Source: Xenophilus azovorans DSM 13620 (GTDB taxonomy: Bacteria > Pseudomonadota > Gammaproteobacteria > Burkholderiales > Burkholderiaceae_C). Taken from it: a stretch of 64,000 nt of DNA. Under the pieces are notes generated by a model. It searched no databases, was not told the origin of the DNA, and worked only from the letters and a program-made list of their open reading frames with translations. The position numbers and the translations under genes are program-made. Position 1 is the stretch's first letter; every line of letters begins with the position of its first letter. This document shows, piece by piece, positions 1-11,304 of the stretch. Location: NCBI RefSeq assembly GCF_000745855.1, contig NZ_KN050766.1, forward strand, positions 490,568-554,567. The letters run 5' to 3'.

Positions 1-2013
1 CACGTCGCCCACCCTGAGCGTGCCGGACTGCACCAGCACCGTGGCCACGGGGCCGCGGCCCTTGTCGAGCTGCGCCTCGATGACCAGGCCCTTGGCGGCG
101 GCATCCACCGGCGCCTTCAGCTCCAGCACCTCGGCCTGCAGCAGCACCTGTTCCAGCAGGTCGTCGATGCCCTTGCCCGTCTTGGCCGAGACCTCGACGA
201 AGGGCGAGTCGCCGCCGAATTCCTCGGGCACGACCTCCTCGGCCACCAGCTCGCTCTTCACGCGCTCGGGGTTGGCCTCGGGCTTGTCGATCTTGTTGAC
301 CGCCACCACGATCGGCACACCCGCCGCCTTCGCGTGCTTGATGGCTTCCTTGGTCTGCGGCATCACGCCGTCGTCGGCCGCCACCACCAGGATGACGATG
401 TCGGTGGCCTGCGCGCCGCGGGCGCGCATGGCAGTGAAGGCCTCGTGGCCCGGGGTGTCGAGGAAGGAGACCATGCCGCGCGGCGTCTCGACGTGGTAGG
501 CGCCGATGTGCTGCGTGATGCCGCCGGCCTCGCCCGCCGCCACCTTGGCGCGGCGGATGTAGTCCAGCAGCGAGGTCTTGCCGTGGTCGACGTGGCCCAT
601 GACGGTGACCACCGGTGCGCGCGGCAGGGCCTCGGCGGTCTGCGCCTGCACTTCTTCCTCGGTGAAGGCCTCGGGGTCGTCCAGCGCGGCGACCACCGCC
701 TTGTGGCCCATCTCCTCGACGAGGATCATGGCCGTGTCCTGGTCCAGCGACTGGTTGATGGTCGCCATCTGGCCCAGCTTCATCAATTGCTTGATGACCT
801 CGGAGGCCTTGACCGCCATCTTGTGCGCCAGCTCCGACACCGTGATGGTCTCGGGCACGTGCACCTCGATGACGCGCTGCTCCGCCGGCTGCGCCTGGTG
901 GTGCGAGTCGTCGCGGTCGCGGTCGTTGCCGCGCCGGCCGCGCGGGCCGCCGCGCCAGTTGCCGCGGCCCACGCCGCCGCTGGCGTCGCCGCGGGTCTTG
1001 ATCTCCTTCTTCTTGCCGGCCTCGCCCGCCCAGCTGGACGACAGCTTGGCCGACTTGATCTCCTTGCCGGCGCCGGGCGCCGGTGCCGCCGCCCCGCCGG
1101 CGGCCGGGCGCGCGCCCGTACCGGTGGCCGGCTTGTGCAGCGTGCCGCGCGCGGCCGGCTTGGCTTCGGCCGGCTTGGGCTCTTCCTTCTTGGCCACGAG
1201 CACGCGCTTGGGCGCGTTCATCATCTCGCGGATGGCCTCGGCCTCGGCCAGCGCCTTGCGGCGGCGCTCTTCCAGGTCGCGGGCGCGGGCCGCCTCTTCG
1301 TCGGCGCGCGCCTTGGATTCGGCGGCGGCCTTGGCCTTGGCCTCTTCCTTGGCCTTCTCGGCGGCGGCCTTCTCGGCAGCGGCCTTCTCCTCGGCCGCCT
1401 TCTGGGCCGCAGCCTCGGCGGCCGGCGCGTTGCGCGCCTCGGCCGCCGCGGCGTTGATGGCGGCGGCTTCCGCACGGGCCTTCTCGGCCTGCGTCTCGCG
1501 GTCGCGCTCGGCGCGCTCTTCCTTCTCGGCCGCCTCGCGTTCGGCCGCCTCGGCAGCCTCGCGCTCGCGGCGGCGGGCGGCGAGTTCCTCTTCCTGGCGG
1601 CGCAGCAGCTCGGCGTTGCGGCGCGCCTCTTCCTCGCGGCGGGCGAGCTCGGCCTCGTCGATGCGCGGCGCGGCCGGCGCGGGTGCCGGAGCCGGCGCCT
1701 CGGCCGGCGCGTCGTCGCGCTGGATGAAGGTGCGCTTCTTGCGCACTTCCACCTGAATGGTGCGCGCGCGGCCCATCGCGTCGGCCTGCTTGATCTCGGT
1801 GGTCGACTTCTTGGTCAGCGTGATCTTCTTGCGCTCGGGGGCAGCCGTGCCGTGGCTGGCCTTCAGGTGGCCGAGCAGGCGCTGCTTGTCGGCTTCGGTC
1901 AGCGCGTCCGACGCGGCCGACTTGGCCACGCCGGCACTGCGCAACTGGTCAAGCAGCGTTTCGGGTGTCTTCTTGAGTTCCTGAGCGAACTCTGCAACGG
2001 TGGTGCTGGACAT
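1..2013 (-). CDS. infB: Translation initiation factor IF-2 (5' part; C-terminus beyond the window)
   Basis: GTPase that places initiator tRNA on the 30S subunit. The first 671 residues are visible; the C-terminal domains lie left of base 1. The start ATG at 2013 gives [20 protein letters not shown], the IF2_N domain. A long Ala/Glu/Lys/Arg-rich charged stretch follows (about residues 130-290), then a Gly/Arg/Asp-rich linker and a second IF2_N-type segment. The GTPase domain carries the P-loop GHVDHGKT near residue 472, DTPGHE and NKID. It is the third gene of a leftward rimP-nusA-infB operon, with 23 bp between it and nusA. This order is classic in proteobacteria. Identity is secure. Confidence 0.97.
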   Translation of the reverse strand, partial: MSSTTVAEFAQELKKTPETLLDQLRSAGVAKSAASDALTEADKQRLLGHLKASHGTAAPERKKITLTKKSTTEIKQADAMGRARTIQVEVRKKRTFIQRDDAPAEAPAPAPAPAAPRIDEAELARREEEARRNAELLRRQEEELAARRREREAAEAAEREAAEKEERAERDRETQAEKARAEAAAINAAAAEARNAPAAEAAAQKAAEEKAAAEKAAAEKAKEEAKAKAAAESKARADEEAARARDLEERRRKALAEAEAIREMMNAPKRVLVAKKEEPKPAEAKPAARGTLHKPATGTGARPAAGGAAAPAPGAGKEIKSAKLSSSWAGEAGKKKEIKTRGDASGGVGRGNWRGGPRGRRGNDRDRDDSHHQAQPAEQRVIEVHVPETITVSELAHKMAVKASEVIKQLMKLGQMATINQSLDQDTAMILVEEMGHKAVVAALDDPEAFTEEEVQAQTAEALPRAPVVTVMGHVDHGKTSLLDYIRRAKVAAGEAGGITQHIGAYHVETPRGMVSFLDTPGHEAFTAMRARGAQATDIVILVVAADDGVMPQTKEAIKHAKAAGVPIVVAVNKIDKPEANPERVKSELVAEEVVPEEFGGDSPFVEVSAKTGKGIDDLLEQVLLQAEVLELKAPVDAAAKGLVIEAQLDKGRGPVATVLVQSGTLRVGDV

Positions 2014-2036
2014 ATCTGTTTCGTGCTCCCATGACA

Positions 2037-3524
2037 TCACTCTTGCGCGCCAGCGAACCAGTGTTCGCGCGCCTTGAGGATGAGGGCCTTGGCGTCATCG
2101 GCGCTCTGGCCGGTGATCTCGGTGAGTTCGTCGACCGCGAGGTCGGCCAGGTCGTCGCGCGTGTTCACGCCCGCGGTGGCCAGCTTGGCGATCAGCTCGG
2201 GGGTGAGGCCTTCGAGGTCGCGCAGGTCCTGCGAGACGCTCTCGACGCTCTCTTCCCGCGCGATTTCGAGGGTCAGCAGCGCGTCCTTGGCACGGGCGCG
2301 CAGCTCGTTGACGGTCTCCTCGTCGAAGGCCTCGATCTCGAGCATCTCGGCGATGGGCACGTAGGCCACCTCTTCCAGGCTGGTGAAGCCTTCGGCGATC
2401 AGGATGTCGGCGATCTCCTCGTCGACGTCCAGCTTCTCCATGAAGAGCTGGCGGATGGCGCTGGTCTCCTCGGCCTGCTTCTGGGCCGATTCGTTGGCGT
2501 CCATGATGTTGATCTTCCAGCCGGTGAGCTCGGAAGCCAGGCGCACGTTCTGGCCGCCGCGGCCGATGGCGATGGCGAGGTTTTCCTCGTCCACCACCAC
2601 ATCCATGGCGTGCTTCTCTTCATCTACCACGATGGACGACACGTTGGCCGGGGCCAGCGCGCCGATGACGAACTGCGCCGGGTCCTCGGACCACAGCACG
2701 ATGTCCACCCGCTCGCCGGCCAGTTCGTTGGTGACGGCATTCACGCGGGTGCCGCGCACGCCGACGCAGGTGCCGATCGGGTCGACGCGCTTGTCGTGGC
2801 TGAGCACGGCGATCTTGGCGCGCGAACCGGGGTCGCGGGCGCAGCTCTTGATCTCCAGCAGGCCCTGCTCGATCTCGGGCACCTCGTTGCGGAACAGCTC
2901 GATCATGAACTCGGGCGCGGTGCGCGAGAGGATGATCGGCGCGCCGCGCAGCTCGAGGTTGACCTCCATGATCATGGCCCGCACGCGGTCGCCGTTGCGC
3001 AGGTTCTCCTTGGGGATCATCTCGCTGCGGCGCAGGCGCCCCTCGACGCGGCCGGACTCGACGATGATGTCGCCCTTGTCCATGCGCTTGACGGTGCCGG
3101 TGAAGATCTTCTCCCCGCGCGACATGAAGTCGTTGAGCAGCATCTCGCGCTCGGCGTCGCGGATCTTCTGCAGGATCACCTGCTTGGCGGCCATGGCGCC
3201 GATGCGGCCGATGGGCAGCGACTCGACCGGCTCCTCGATGTACTCGCCCAGCTCGATGTCGGGCAGCTCTTCCTTGGCCTCGAACAGCAGGATCTCCTGG
3301 TCGGGCAGCTGCAGGCCGGCCTCGTCGGGCACCACGTGCCAGCGGCGGAAGGTCTCGTAGGCGCCGGTGTCGCGGTCGATCGCCACGCGGATGTCCACGT
3401 CGCCCTGGTACAGCTTCTTGGTGGCCTGCGCCAGCGCCGACTCCACGGCGCCGAAGACGACGTCGCGCTCGACGTTCTTCTCGCGCGAGATCGCATCCAC
3501 CAACATCAACATTTCGCGATTCAT
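2037..3524 (-). CDS. nusA: Transcription termination/antitermination factor NusA
   Basis: RNA polymerase-binding elongation factor of 495 residues, close to E. coli NusA. The N-terminal polymerase-binding domain begins [20 protein letters not shown]. An S1 domain follows ([14 protein letters not shown]), then two KH domains ([10 protein letters not shown] and [13 protein letters not shown]), then two acidic C-terminal repeats. An upstream in-frame extension is open, but the ATG at 3524 is preceded by a good AAGGAG ribosome site and matches family starts. The gene lies 19 bp downstream of rimP and 23 bp upstream of infB, so one transcript is likely. Confidence 0.97.
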   Translation of the reverse strand: MNREMLMLVDAISREKNVERDVVFGAVESALAQATKKLYQGDVDIRVAIDRDTGAYETFRRWHVVPDEAGLQLPDQEILLFEAKEELPDIELGEYIEEPVESLPIGRIGAMAAKQVILQKIRDAEREMLLNDFMSRGEKIFTGTVKRMDKGDIIVESGRVEGRLRRSEMIPKENLRNGDRVRAMIMEVNLELRGAPIILSRTAPEFMIELFRNEVPEIEQGLLEIKSCARDPGSRAKIAVLSHDKRVDPIGTCVGVRGTRVNAVTNELAGERVDIVLWSEDPAQFVIGALAPANVSSIVVDEEKHAMDVVVDEENLAIAIGRGGQNVRLASELTGWKINIMDANESAQKQAEETSAIRQLFMEKLDVDEEIADILIAEGFTSLEEVAYVPIAEMLEIEAFDEETVNELRARAKDALLTLEIAREESVESVSQDLRDLEGLTPELIAKLATAGVNTRDDLADLAVDELTEITGQSADDAKALILKAREHWFAGAQE

Positions 3525-3543
3525 GCCACTGGGCTCCTTGCTG

Positions 3544-4149
3544 TCACTCCGGCTGTACGCCGCCGGTCCTGGGCTTGCGCCCCTTGAAATCCACGATCGG
3601 GGCGAGCCGCGCGTCGCGCAGCTCGTCCAGCCGGAAGCCGAGCGCATGCAGCGGCGCGGCCTCCCGCTTCTTCTGGCTCACCTTCTGTCCGGGCTTGGCG
3701 GGCGCCGGCTCGTCGCGCCAGACGATCTGCCAGCCGCGCTCGCCGCCGGGGCCCTCCGTGCGCTCCAGCGTGCCGCGGAACTTCTTGCGGTTGGCATTCA
3801 CCTGCCCCGCCGCGGCCTCGCCCATCGGCGCCTTGAGGGTGATGTCGATCACCTCGCCGGCGAAGCGCTCGAAATCCTGCTCGTGGCGCAACGGCCGGTC
3901 GATGCCGGGCGAAGACACCTCCAGGCGCCGGTAGTCGACGTTCTCGACCTCCAGCGCATATTGCAACTGGCGCGTGACCTTCTCGCAATCCTCGACGGTG
4001 ACGAAGGCGTCGCCGCCGCCGTCGGCAGCCGCGCCGGCCCAGGGCAGATCGATGGTGACGCGCAGCAGTCCCCCTGCCGAGCGTTCGATCTCGACCAGGT
4101 CGTAGCCGAGCCCGGCCACGGTTGTTTCGACGGTCTGCTGCAATGCCAC
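3544..4149 (-). CDS. rimP: Ribosome maturation factor RimP
   Basis: Assembly factor needed for maturation of the 30S subunit. I chose the GTG start at 4149, giving 201 residues beginning (V/M)[20 protein letters not shown], because this is where RimP homology begins and AAGGAA lies upstream. Longer in-frame starts would add a Pro/Arg-rich tail unlike the family. The typical motif around [20 protein letters not shown] is present. The protein has an acidic-rich insert after the first strand pair ([11 protein letters not shown]) and a basic Lys/Glu-rich loop near the end ([10 protein letters not shown]). It is first gene of the rimP-nusA-infB operon. Confidence 0.93.
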   Translation of the reverse strand: MALQQTVETTVAGLGYDLVEIERSAGGLLRVTIDLPWAGAAADGGGDAFVTVEDCEKVTRQLQYALEVENVDYRRLEVSSPGIDRPLRHEQDFERFAGEVIDITLKAPMGEAAAGQVNANRKKFRGTLERTEGPGGERGWQIVWRDEPAPAKPGQKVSQKKREAAPLHALGFRLDELRDARLAPIVDFKGRKPRTGGVQPE

Positions 4150-4316
4150 CGGGATGCGTGCTTCCTTGTGAATCTGCCTGTGCCTCGTGCCCGCCCCACC
4201 CGCCATGCCCGCGCGCCGAGCCGGCCGGTGCCGCGGCCGGCGGCCCTGGTGACAGGCCGCCCGGGCATCGAAGACGAGCCTCAAGCGTGGGCGAGAGCGA
4301 AGAAAGCGAAGCGACC

Positions 4317-4344
4317 AAAAAAAAAGGGCGGTTGGTACCCGCCC
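4317..4344 (-). terminator. Rho-independent terminator downstream of the MFS gene
   Basis: On the minus strand, GGGCGG (4344-4339) pairs with CCGCCC (4331-4326) across a 7-nt loop and is followed by nine T residues (4325-4317). It lies about 70 bp after the stop of the MFS gene, so it separates that gene from rimP. The roughly 170 bp between it and rimP must hold the rimP operon promoter; I see no strong consensus there. Confidence 0.85.
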
Positions 4345-4414
4345 GTTTGGTCGTGAGCCTTCGATTATAGGGCCTGCGCGGCGCTTTTGCACGGCCCGAG
4401 GGCGCCCGGGCGCC

Positions 4415-5632
4415 TCATGCCGCACCCGCCGGGCGCAAGGCGTGGCGCCCGACCCACGCGAACAGCGCCGCCCCGCCCGCCAGCGCCAGCGCCGCCACCA
4501 GCAGCGGCACGGTGAAGCTGCCCGTGCGGTGCGCCAGGGGAGCCGCGAAGATCGGGCCGACGATCTGCCCGATGCCGTAGGACGCGGTGGCGTAGCCGAT
4601 CAGCCCGGCCGACGCGTTGCCCTTGAGCCGCCGCGCTTCGCGCATGGCGAACAGCGTGATGGCCGTGAACGGCAGGCCCAGGAGCAGGCTGCCCAGCGCC
4701 AGCCCGGCCACGTCGGGCCAGGCCACCGACAGCAGGACGCCCGCGGCCTGCATCGCGTAGGCGGCGGCCAGCAGGAGCCGGTTGTCCCAGTGCTGCGGCG
4801 CCTGGGCGCCCACCAGCGCGCCGGGGATGACGGCCAGGCCGAACAGCGGCCAGAACAGGTCGGGCCATGCCGACCCCGGCAGCGCCTGGCGGGCGATGAC
4901 CGGCAGGAAGGTGGCGGTGATGATGTAGCCGAAGCCGGCCAGGCCGTAGAGGATCACCAGGGCGCGCGCGTCGCCGCTGCCGCCGTCCTGGCCCGCCGCG
5001 GCACGCGACGCGGCCGGGGCGGGAGCCGCCGGGGTGGCAGCGGGCATCCGCTCGCTCGCATGGCCGCCGTCGTCGAAGACCCGCCAGATGCCGGCGATGA
5101 GCAGCAGCGCCACCGCGCCGAAGCCGATCCAGGCCGCATCGGCGCCCCAGCGGGAGGCCAGCCCGCCCAGCAGGCCGGTGGCGGCGATGCCGATGCCGGG
5201 CCCGGTGTAGATCACCCCGCCCAGCCGGTGCATGCCGGTTTCCGCCAGCCGGCGCAGGCCCCAGCCGGAGGCGAAGACGAAGGTCCAGGCGCTGGCGACG
5301 CCAGCGGCGGTGCGCAGCACACCCCAGAGGGTGAAGCCGTGCAGCAGCCCCATGCCCAGCAGCAGCACCGCGGTGGCGACCAGGCCGCCGCGCACCATCG
5401 CCGCCGCCGGCACCCGGATGGCGGCACAGGACAGCGCCCCGATGAAGTAGCCGAGGTAGTTGAGCGAGGCCAGCACGCCGCCGCCCTCCAGGTCCAGCGA
5501 GCCTTCGTGCAGCATCACGGGCAGCATCGGCGTGAAGGCAAAGCGGCCCAGCCCCATCGCCACGGCCAGGGCCACCATGCAGGCCAGGGCAGCCCGCCAG
5601 CCGTGGCGGGGTTCGTATCCGAAATTCGACAT
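4415..5632 (-). CDS. YbfB/YjiJ-type major facilitator superfamily transporter
   Basis: Predicted inner-membrane transporter of 405 residues with about 12 hydrophobic segments. The N-terminal segment reads ALACMVALAVAMGLGRFAFT, with the GLGRFAFTPMLP signature typical of the YbfB/YjiJ MFS family. A hydrophilic Ala/Pro loop near the middle (around residues 190-220) is the expected cytoplasmic linker between the two six-helix halves. The substrate is unknown. The start is the ATG at 5632 (MSNFGYEPRHGW); a TTG one codon earlier is possible. It stands alone between yejF and the rimP operon, with a terminator after its stop. Confidence 0.85.
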   Translation of the reverse strand: MSNFGYEPRHGWRAALACMVALAVAMGLGRFAFTPMLPVMLHEGSLDLEGGGVLASLNYLGYFIGALSCAAIRVPAAAMVRGGLVATAVLLLGMGLLHGFTLWGVLRTAAGVASAWTFVFASGWGLRRLAETGMHRLGGVIYTGPGIGIAATGLLGGLASRWGADAAWIGFGAVALLLIAGIWRVFDDGGHASERMPAATPAAPAPAASRAAAGQDGGSGDARALVILYGLAGFGYIITATFLPVIARQALPGSAWPDLFWPLFGLAVIPGALVGAQAPQHWDNRLLLAAAYAMQAAGVLLSVAWPDVAGLALGSLLLGLPFTAITLFAMREARRLKGNASAGLIGYATASYGIGQIVGPIFAAPLAHRTGSFTVPLLVAALALAGGAALFAWVGRHALRPAGAA

Positions 5633-5652
5633 CAATCCGGCTTCTTCTTTTT

Positions 5653-7272
5653 CTAGTCGGCCAGCGCGGCCGCCACGAGCTGGCGTGTATAGGGATGCTG
5701 CGGGCGCTCCAGCACGGCATCGACCTCGCCCTGCTCCAGGATCGCGCCGTCCTTCATCACCACCACCCGGTGCGCCATGGCGCGCACCACCTCGACGTCG
5801 TGGGTGATGAGCAGGTAGGCCAGGCCGCGCTCGCGCTGCAGGCGTTGCAGCAGGCCCAGCACCTGCTTCTGGATGGTGACGTCCAGGGCGCTGGTGGGCT
5901 CGTCCAGCACCAGCAGTTGCGGATCGACCACCAGCGCACGCGCGATGGCCAGGCGCTGGCGCTGGCCGCCGGAGAACTCGTGCGGATAGCGCTCCAGCAG
6001 GCCGGGGAACTGGTCTTCCGTCAGGCCCACGTCGGCCAGCGTGGCCAGCACGCGGCCGCGCCGGGCGGCCGCATCGGGCGCGCCGCCGTGCACCTGCAGC
6101 CCCTCGCCGACGATCTGGCCGACCGTCATGCGCGGCGAGAGCGAGGAGAACGGGTCCTGGAAGACCACCTGCACCACGCGCCGCAGCGGCCGGTCGGCCG
6201 TGGTGCGGCCGCTCCAGGCGCGGCCGGCGATGCGCAGTTCGCCTTCGGCCGGCAGCAGGCCGAGCGCCGCCAGCGCGAGGGTGGATTTGCCCGAGCCGGA
6301 CTCGCCCACCACGCCCAGCGTCTCGCCGCGCCCGATGCGCAGCCCGGCGCCCTGCACCGCGACGAAGGCATCGCGGCCGAACCAGCCGCGGATGCCGGGA
6401 CGGGGCACCGGGTAGCTGACGCGCAGGCCGTCCGCCTGCAGCACCGGCGGCGCGTCGTCGGCCGCGGGCGGCGGGGCCACGTCGCGCACGGGGCGGCTGT
6501 CGATCAGCCGGCGGGTGTAGGCGTGCCGCGGGGCGGAGAAGACCTCGGCCACCGCGCCCTGCTCCACCAGGTGGCCCTTTTCCATCACCGCCACGCGGTC
6601 GGCGAAGCGGCGCACCAGGTTCAAGTCGTGGGTGATGAGCAGCACCGCCATGCCGTGCTCGCGCTGCAGGCGCTCCAGCAGCTCCAGGATCTGGGTGCGC
6701 AGCGTGACGTCCAGCGCGGTGGTCGGCTCGTCGGCCAGCAGCAGCCGGGGTTTGCAGGCCAGGGCCATCGCGATCATGGCGCGCTGGCGCTGGCCGCCGG
6801 AGAGCTGATGCGGGAAGGCCCGCGCCCGGCGCGCCGGCTCCGGCACGCCGGTCTCGGCCAGCAGTTGCACCGCGCGTTCATGCGCCTCGCGGGCCGGCAG
6901 GGCCTCGTGCAGCTCGAGCACCTCGGCGATCTGCTCGCCCACCGGGTACAGCGGGTTCAGCGCCGTCATCGGCTCCTGGAAGATCATCGCGATCTCGCGG
7001 CCGCGGATGCCGCGCAGTTCGCGTTCCGGGACGCTCAGCAGCTCGCGCTCGCCCGCCGGCCCCGCCAGGCGGGCCGAACCGGCGAGCTGCGCGCCCTGCG
7101 CCAGGCGCAGCAGGCCCAGGGCGGTGACGGTCTTGCCCGAACCCGATTCGCCCACCAGCGCCAGCTTCTCGCCGGGAGCGATGTCGAAGTCCACGCCATG
7201 CACCACCTCGTGGCCGTCGAAGGCCACGCGCAGGCCGCGCACGGACAGCAGGAAGGCGCCGCGGTCGGTCAT
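5653..7272 (-). CDS. yejF: ABC transporter, duplicated ATP-binding protein YejF
   Basis: Energy-coupling subunit of a Yej-type oligopeptide importer. It has 539 residues with two complete ABC cassettes in tandem. The first has Walker A GESGSGKT at 41-48, signature LSGGQRQR and Walker B LLLADEPT. The second has [15 protein letters not shown] and LLVLDEPT. Two fused cassettes are characteristic of YejF, whereas Opp/Dpp systems use separate D and F subunits. Its ATG overlaps the yejE stop codon as ATGA, so translational coupling is likely. It is last gene of the leftward yejABEF operon. Confidence 0.95.
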   Translation of the reverse strand: MTDRGAFLLSVRGLRVAFDGHEVVHGVDFDIAPGEKLALVGESGSGKTVTALGLLRLAQGAQLAGSARLAGPAGERELLSVPERELRGIRGREIAMIFQEPMTALNPLYPVGEQIAEVLELHEALPAREAHERAVQLLAETGVPEPARRARAFPHQLSGGQRQRAMIAMALACKPRLLLADEPTTALDVTLRTQILELLERLQREHGMAVLLITHDLNLVRRFADRVAVMEKGHLVEQGAVAEVFSAPRHAYTRRLIDSRPVRDVAPPPAADDAPPVLQADGLRVSYPVPRPGIRGWFGRDAFVAVQGAGLRIGRGETLGVVGESGSGKSTLALAALGLLPAEGELRIAGRAWSGRTTADRPLRRVVQVVFQDPFSSLSPRMTVGQIVGEGLQVHGGAPDAAARRGRVLATLADVGLTEDQFPGLLERYPHEFSGGQRQRLAIARALVVDPQLLVLDEPTSALDVTIQKQVLGLLQRLQRERGLAYLLITHDVEVVRAMAHRVVVMKDGAILEQGEVDAVLERPQHPYTRQLVAAALAD

Positions 7273-8309
7273 GCATCGGCCTTTCGCGGGTCCATGGCAT
7301 CGCGCAGCGCGTCGCCCATGAAGGTCAGCAGCATCAGCGTGAGCACCAGCACGGCGAAGGTGGACATGGAGATCCACCACGCGTCGATGTTGGCCTTGCC
7401 CTGGTTGAGCAGCTCGCCCAGCGAGGGCGTGCCCGGCGGCACGCCCAGGCCGAGGAAGTCGAGCGAGGTCAGCGCCAGGATCGCCGCGCTCATGCGGAAG
7501 GGCAGGAAGGTGACGACCGGCACCATGCTGTTGGGCAGGATGTGGCGCCACATGATCGCCAGGTTGCCCACGCCCAGCGCTCGGGCGGCGCGCACGTAGT
7601 CCATCTGCCGGTTGCGCAGGAACTCGGCGCGCACGTAGTCCGACAGGCCCATCCAGCCGAACAGCGAGAGCAGGATCAGCAGCAGCGCCACGCTGGGCGC
7701 GAAGATGGCGCTGAAGATGATCAGCAGGTACAGCTCCGGCATCGAACCCCAGATCTCGATGAAGCGCTGGAAGGCCAGGTCGGTCTTGCCGCCGAAGAAG
7801 CCCTGGATGGCGCCGGTGATGACGCCCAGCACCACGCCGATGACGGTGAGCGCCAGCCCGAACAGCACGCTGACGCGAAAGCCGTAGATCAGTTGCGCCA
7901 GCAGGTCGCGGCCGCGGTCGTCGGTGCCCAGCAGGTTCTCGCCCGAGGGCAGCGCCGGGTTCGGCTGCTTCGCGAAGTAGTTGAGCGTGCGCGGGCCGTA
8001 GGGATTGGGTGCGTAGACGGCCCAGTTGCCGCCCTCGGTGATGCGCTGGCGCACGAACGGGTCGAGGTAGTCGGCCGGCGTCTCGAAGTCGCCGCCGAAG
8101 GCCGTCTCGGGGTAGTCCTTGAGGATCGGGAAGTAGGTCTGCCCCTGGTAGCGCACGACGAGCGGCTTGTCGGTGGACAGCACCTCGGCGAACAGGCTCA
8201 GCACCACCAGCACGCTGAACAGCACCAGGCTCCAGAAGCCCAGCCGGTTGCGGCGGAAGCGCCGCCAGGCGCGGCGCCCGGGCGACGCCGACTCGACGGA
8301 AGCAGGCAT
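7269..8309 (-). CDS. yejE: ABC transporter permease YejE
   Basis: Inner-membrane permease of the peptide importer, 346 residues from ATG 8309 ([20 protein letters not shown]). An in-frame TTG at 8327 would overlap yejB by 8 bp and is less attractive. The N-terminal hydrophobic anchor ([20 protein letters not shown]) is followed by a long periplasmic loop with [17 protein letters not shown]. The binding-protein-dependent transport domain follows, with the EAA-type motif region [20 protein letters not shown]. It is coupled to yejF by an ATGA overlap and belongs to the same leftward operon. Confidence 0.95.
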   Translation of the reverse strand: MPASVESASPGRRAWRRFRRNRLGFWSLVLFSVLVVLSLFAEVLSTDKPLVVRYQGQTYFPILKDYPETAFGGDFETPADYLDPFVRQRITEGGNWAVYAPNPYGPRTLNYFAKQPNPALPSGENLLGTDDRGRDLLAQLIYGFRVSVLFGLALTVIGVVLGVITGAIQGFFGGKTDLAFQRFIEIWGSMPELYLLIIFSAIFAPSVALLLILLSLFGWMGLSDYVRAEFLRNRQMDYVRAARALGVGNLAIMWRHILPNSMVPVVTFLPFRMSAAILALTSLDFLGLGVPPGTPSLGELLNQGKANIDAWWISMSTFAVLVLTLMLLTFMGDALRDAMDPRKADA

Positions 8310-8319
8310 GGTGACGGCG

Positions 8320-9333
8320 CTAGTCAAACTTCACCCTCGGGTCGACCCACACGTAGCACAGATCGCTGATCAGCTTGGTGACCAGCCCGATCAGCGTGAA
8401 CAGGTACAGCGTGCCCAGCACCACGGGGTAGTCGCGCCGCATCACGCTCTCGTAGCTCAGGAGGCCCAGGCCGTCGAGCGAGAACAGCGTCTCGATCAGC
8501 AGCGAGCCGGTGAAGAAGGCGCCGATGAAGGCCGCCGGGAAGCCGGTGATGATGGGGATGAGCGCGTTGCGGAAGATGTGCTTCCACAGCACCTGCTTTT
8601 CCCTGAGGCCCTTGGCGCGGGCGGTCAGCACGTACTGCTTGCGGATCTCCTCCAGGAAGGCGTTCTTGGTCAGCATGGCCGTCACCGCGAAGCTGCCCAG
8701 CACCATCGCCGTGACGGGCAGCGTGATGTGCCACAGGTAGTCGACGATGCGCGCGCCCCAGCTCAACTGATCCCAGTTGGCCGAGGTCAGCCCCCGCAAC
8801 GGGAACCACTGCAACTGCCCGCCGAAGATCACCAGCAGCGCCACGCCCAGCACGAAGCCCGGGATGGCATAGCCGATCAGCACGAACAGCGTGGTGACGA
8901 AGTCGAAGCGCGTGCCCGCGCGCACCGCCTTGGCCACGCCCAGCGGCACCGCGATCAGGTAGCTGATGAAGAAGGTCCACAGGCCCAGGCTGACGGACAC
9001 GGGCAGCTTCTCCTTGATGAGCTGGGCCACCGTCTTGTTCTGCGAGAAGCTCTTGCCCAGGTCGAAGCGCAGGTACTGCCCCAGCATCTTCACGAAGCGC
9101 TCGGGCGCCGGCTTGTCGAAGCCGTAGAGCGCCTTGATCTCCTCCAGCTGCCGGGCGTCCAGCGCGCGGCCGCCCGGCCCGGCGCTCAGGCGCGCCTCGC
9201 GGTCGGTCATGCGCGCGGTGAGCTGTTCCACCGGGCCGCCCGGCACGAACTGGACCACCACGAAATTGAGCAGCAGCACCCCCAGCAGCGTGGGGATGAA
9301 CAGCAGCAGGCGGCGAAGGACGTAGGAACCCAT
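8320..9333 (-). CDS. yejB: ABC transporter permease YejB
   Basis: Second permease of the Yej system, 337 residues from ATG 9333 (MGSYVLRRLLLFIPTLLGVL). It shows the DppB-like N-terminus, an extended periplasmic segment (residues about 40-110, containing the YejB-type AGPGGRALDARQLEEIKALYGFDKP) and the EAA-type loop region (TARAKGLREKQVLWKHIFRN). The end VWVDPRVKFD is typical of this permease family. It begins 5 bp after the yejA stop and ends 10 bp before the yejE ATG. Confidence 0.95.
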   Translation of the reverse strand: MGSYVLRRLLLFIPTLLGVLLLNFVVVQFVPGGPVEQLTARMTDREARLSAGPGGRALDARQLEEIKALYGFDKPAPERFVKMLGQYLRFDLGKSFSQNKTVAQLIKEKLPVSVSLGLWTFFISYLIAVPLGVAKAVRAGTRFDFVTTLFVLIGYAIPGFVLGVALLVIFGGQLQWFPLRGLTSANWDQLSWGARIVDYLWHITLPVTAMVLGSFAVTAMLTKNAFLEEIRKQYVLTARAKGLREKQVLWKHIFRNALIPIITGFPAAFIGAFFTGSLLIETLFSLDGLGLLSYESVMRRDYPVVLGTLYLFTLIGLVTKLISDLCYVWVDPRVKFD

Positions 9334-9338
9334 GGGAA

Positions 9339-11255
9339 TCAGCGCGGTGCCATCCACCACATGGTCAACAGCCAGGAGCGTGCCAGGAGCCGCTGCGGCA
9401 GGGCCGCCTCGGGATGGCGCAGATGCGTCTTGCGGGCGATGAAGTACTGCTTGCCGTAGTACATCGGCACCAGGTAGCGCTGGTGCAGCAGGTAGCGGTC
9501 GAGCAGGCGCGCCGCTGCGGCGAGCGACGACCGGTCGTGGCTGCCCACGATCAGCTCCACCAGCTCGTCCACCACCGGGTCGGCGATGCCGGAAAGGTTC
9601 TGCGAGCCCTTCTCCTGCGCCGACTTCGAGCCGAAGTCGTCGTACAGCTCGTTGCCGGGGCTGGAGGAGCCGCCCAGGATCTGCACCGCCATGTCGAACT
9701 CGAAGTCGTCCAGCCGCTTCTTGATCAGGCTCGGGTCGCGCACCAGGTATTCGAGCCGGATGCCCAGCTTGGCCAGGTTGCGCGCGTAGGGCGCCATCAC
9801 CACGTTCGAGGCGCGGTCGGCGAAGTCGATGCGGATGACGAAGGGCTCGCCCTTGTCGTTGCGCAGCGCCCCGTCGCGGAACTGCCAGCCGGCCTCCCGC
9901 AGCAGCGACTGGGCCTGCACGAGCTGCGCGCGCAGGCCCGCCGCGGTGTCGCCCGTCGATGCCGCGCGCGGCAGCGGCCCCTGGGTGCGGGCCAGGTAGT
10001 CGGCCTTGTGCTTCAGGCCGTCCAGCAGCTCGCGCTCGGGCGCCGACATCTCCGGCGCGGCCATGAGGTCCTGGCTGTTCTGGAAGTAGCTCTGCGTGCG
10101 CGCGCGGCGGCCGTAGAACAGGTGGGCGTTGAGCCAGTCGAAGTCGAAGGCCAGCTCCAGCGCCTGGCGCACCCGGATGTCCTGGAAGCGCGGCTGGCGC
10201 AGGTTCACGATCAGCCCCTGCATGCCGGTGAAGCGGGCGTGGGGGATCTCCTCCTTCACCAGTTCGCCGGAATCGAAGCGCCGTCCCTTGTAGCGGCGCA
10301 CCCAGGCGATGATGGAGCCCTCCTCCAGCGCATCGAGCATGCCGGCCTTGAGGGACTCCTCCTCCCCGATGCGGTCCTTGAAGTACTGGTAGCTGACGCT
10401 GCCGAAGTTGAACATGCCGCGCCGCACGGGCAGCTCGGCGGCCCAGTGGTCGGGCCGCCGGCGGTAGGTGATCGACTTGCCGAAGTCCACTTTCTCCACC
10501 ACGTAGGCGCCGCTGGCGATGGGCGGCTCGGTCACGATCTGGTCGAAGGGCTTGCCCTCGCCCCACTTGGGCGAGAACACCGGCAACTGGCCGATGATCA
10601 TGTGCAGCTCGGCGTTGCGCCGCTTGAAGTCGAAGCGGATCGCCCGCTCGCCCACCACCACCGCCTCCTTGATGTCGCTCCAGTAGGAGCGGAAGGTGGG
10701 CGAGGCCTGCCGGCTCATCAGGGTGTCGAAGGAGTACTTCACGTCCTTCGCCAGCACCGGGTCGCCGTTGGAAAAGCGCGCCTTCGGGTTGAGCCGGAAG
10801 GTGACGCTCAGGCGGTCCGGCGCGAGGGCGATGTCCTCGGCCAGCATGCCGTACTGCGAGAAAGGCTCGTCCTCGCTGGGCGTGGTGAGCGACTCGAACA
10901 TCAGCCCGTACTCGGAGAACACGAAGCCGTTGGCGCTGTAGCCCATGCCCTCCGGCGGCGTGCCCTTGAGGGTGAAGGGGTTGAGCTTGTCGAAGCCGCC
11001 GCTGGACGAGAGCACCAGATCGCCGCCCTTGGGCGCGTCGGGGTTCACGTAGTCGAAGTGGGTGAAACCCGGGCCGTACTTGGGCTCGTAGCCCATGCCC
11101 TGGCCATGCACGGCCCAGGCGCTGCCGAGAGGGGCCGCGAAGAACGTCAATGCCATGAGCAGCCCAAGAAAACGCCGGGCCGCCCCGAGTTTTCTTGCTC
11201 CCCTCGGGGGACGGGTTGGGCGCAGCCCAGCCCTGGGGGCCGTCAATACTCGCAT
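9339..11255 (-). CDS. yejA: Periplasmic peptide-binding protein YejA (start uncertain)
   Basis: Extracytoplasmic solute receptor (SBP family 5) for the Yej importer. The mature part begins about [20 protein letters not shown] and spans about 590 residues, ending in a family-typical tail. The start is difficult. ATG 11156 ([15 protein letters not shown]) gives a signal peptide with no positive charge and a very short core. ATG 11255, used here, gives 638 residues and adds a basic n-region ([13 protein letters not shown]) that completes a Sec signal. That extra stretch is the translated copy of an interspersed repeat (11168-11240). No good ribosome site precedes either ATG. First gene of yejABEF, divergent from fabI. 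Confidence 0.88.
   Translation of the reverse strand: MRVLTAPRAGLRPTRPPRGARKLGAARRFLGLLMALTFFAAPLGSAWAVHGQGMGYEPKYGPGFTHFDYVNPDAPKGGDLVLSSSGGFDKLNPFTLKGTPPEGMGYSANGFVFSEYGLMFESLTTPSEDEPFSQYGMLAEDIALAPDRLSVTFRLNPKARFSNGDPVLAKDVKYSFDTLMSRQASPTFRSYWSDIKEAVVVGERAIRFDFKRRNAELHMIIGQLPVFSPKWGEGKPFDQIVTEPPIASGAYVVEKVDFGKSITYRRRPDHWAAELPVRRGMFNFGSVSYQYFKDRIGEEESLKAGMLDALEEGSIIAWVRRYKGRRFDSGELVKEEIPHARFTGMQGLIVNLRQPRFQDIRVRQALELAFDFDWLNAHLFYGRRARTQSYFQNSQDLMAAPEMSAPERELLDGLKHKADYLARTQGPLPRAASTGDTAAGLRAQLVQAQSLLREAGWQFRDGALRNDKGEPFVIRIDFADRASNVVMAPYARNLAKLGIRLEYLVRDPSLIKKRLDDFEFDMAVQILGGSSSPGNELYDDFGSKSAQEKGSQNLSGIADPVVDELVELIVGSHDRSSLAAAARLLDRYLLHQRYLVPMYYGKQYFIARKTHLRHPEAALPQRLLARSWLLTMWWMAPR
11168..11240 (+). 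repeat. Interspersed GC-rich element, copy 1
   Basis: About 73 bp with the shared architecture: CGCCGGGCCGCCCC, a short spacer, the palindromic block CCCCTCGGGGG, a variable G+C-rich arm, and a terminal CCTGGGGGC. It matches copies near 16.8, 30.0, 34.4 and 48.0 kb. Here it lies between the start region of yejA and fabI. It is open in the yejA frame, where it reads as a Pro/Arg/Gly-rich peptide. Confidence 0.85.
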
Positions 11256-11304
11256 GCGAGAATTCTGCACAACTTTTTCATCGAGTCAGACAAAGGGCAG
11301 ATTC

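Noticed and set aside
11249..11260. Perfect 12-bp palindrome CTCGCATGCGAG between yejA and fabI
   Set aside because: It overlaps the proposed yejA start and no matching site occurs elsewhere here, so I do not call it an operator.
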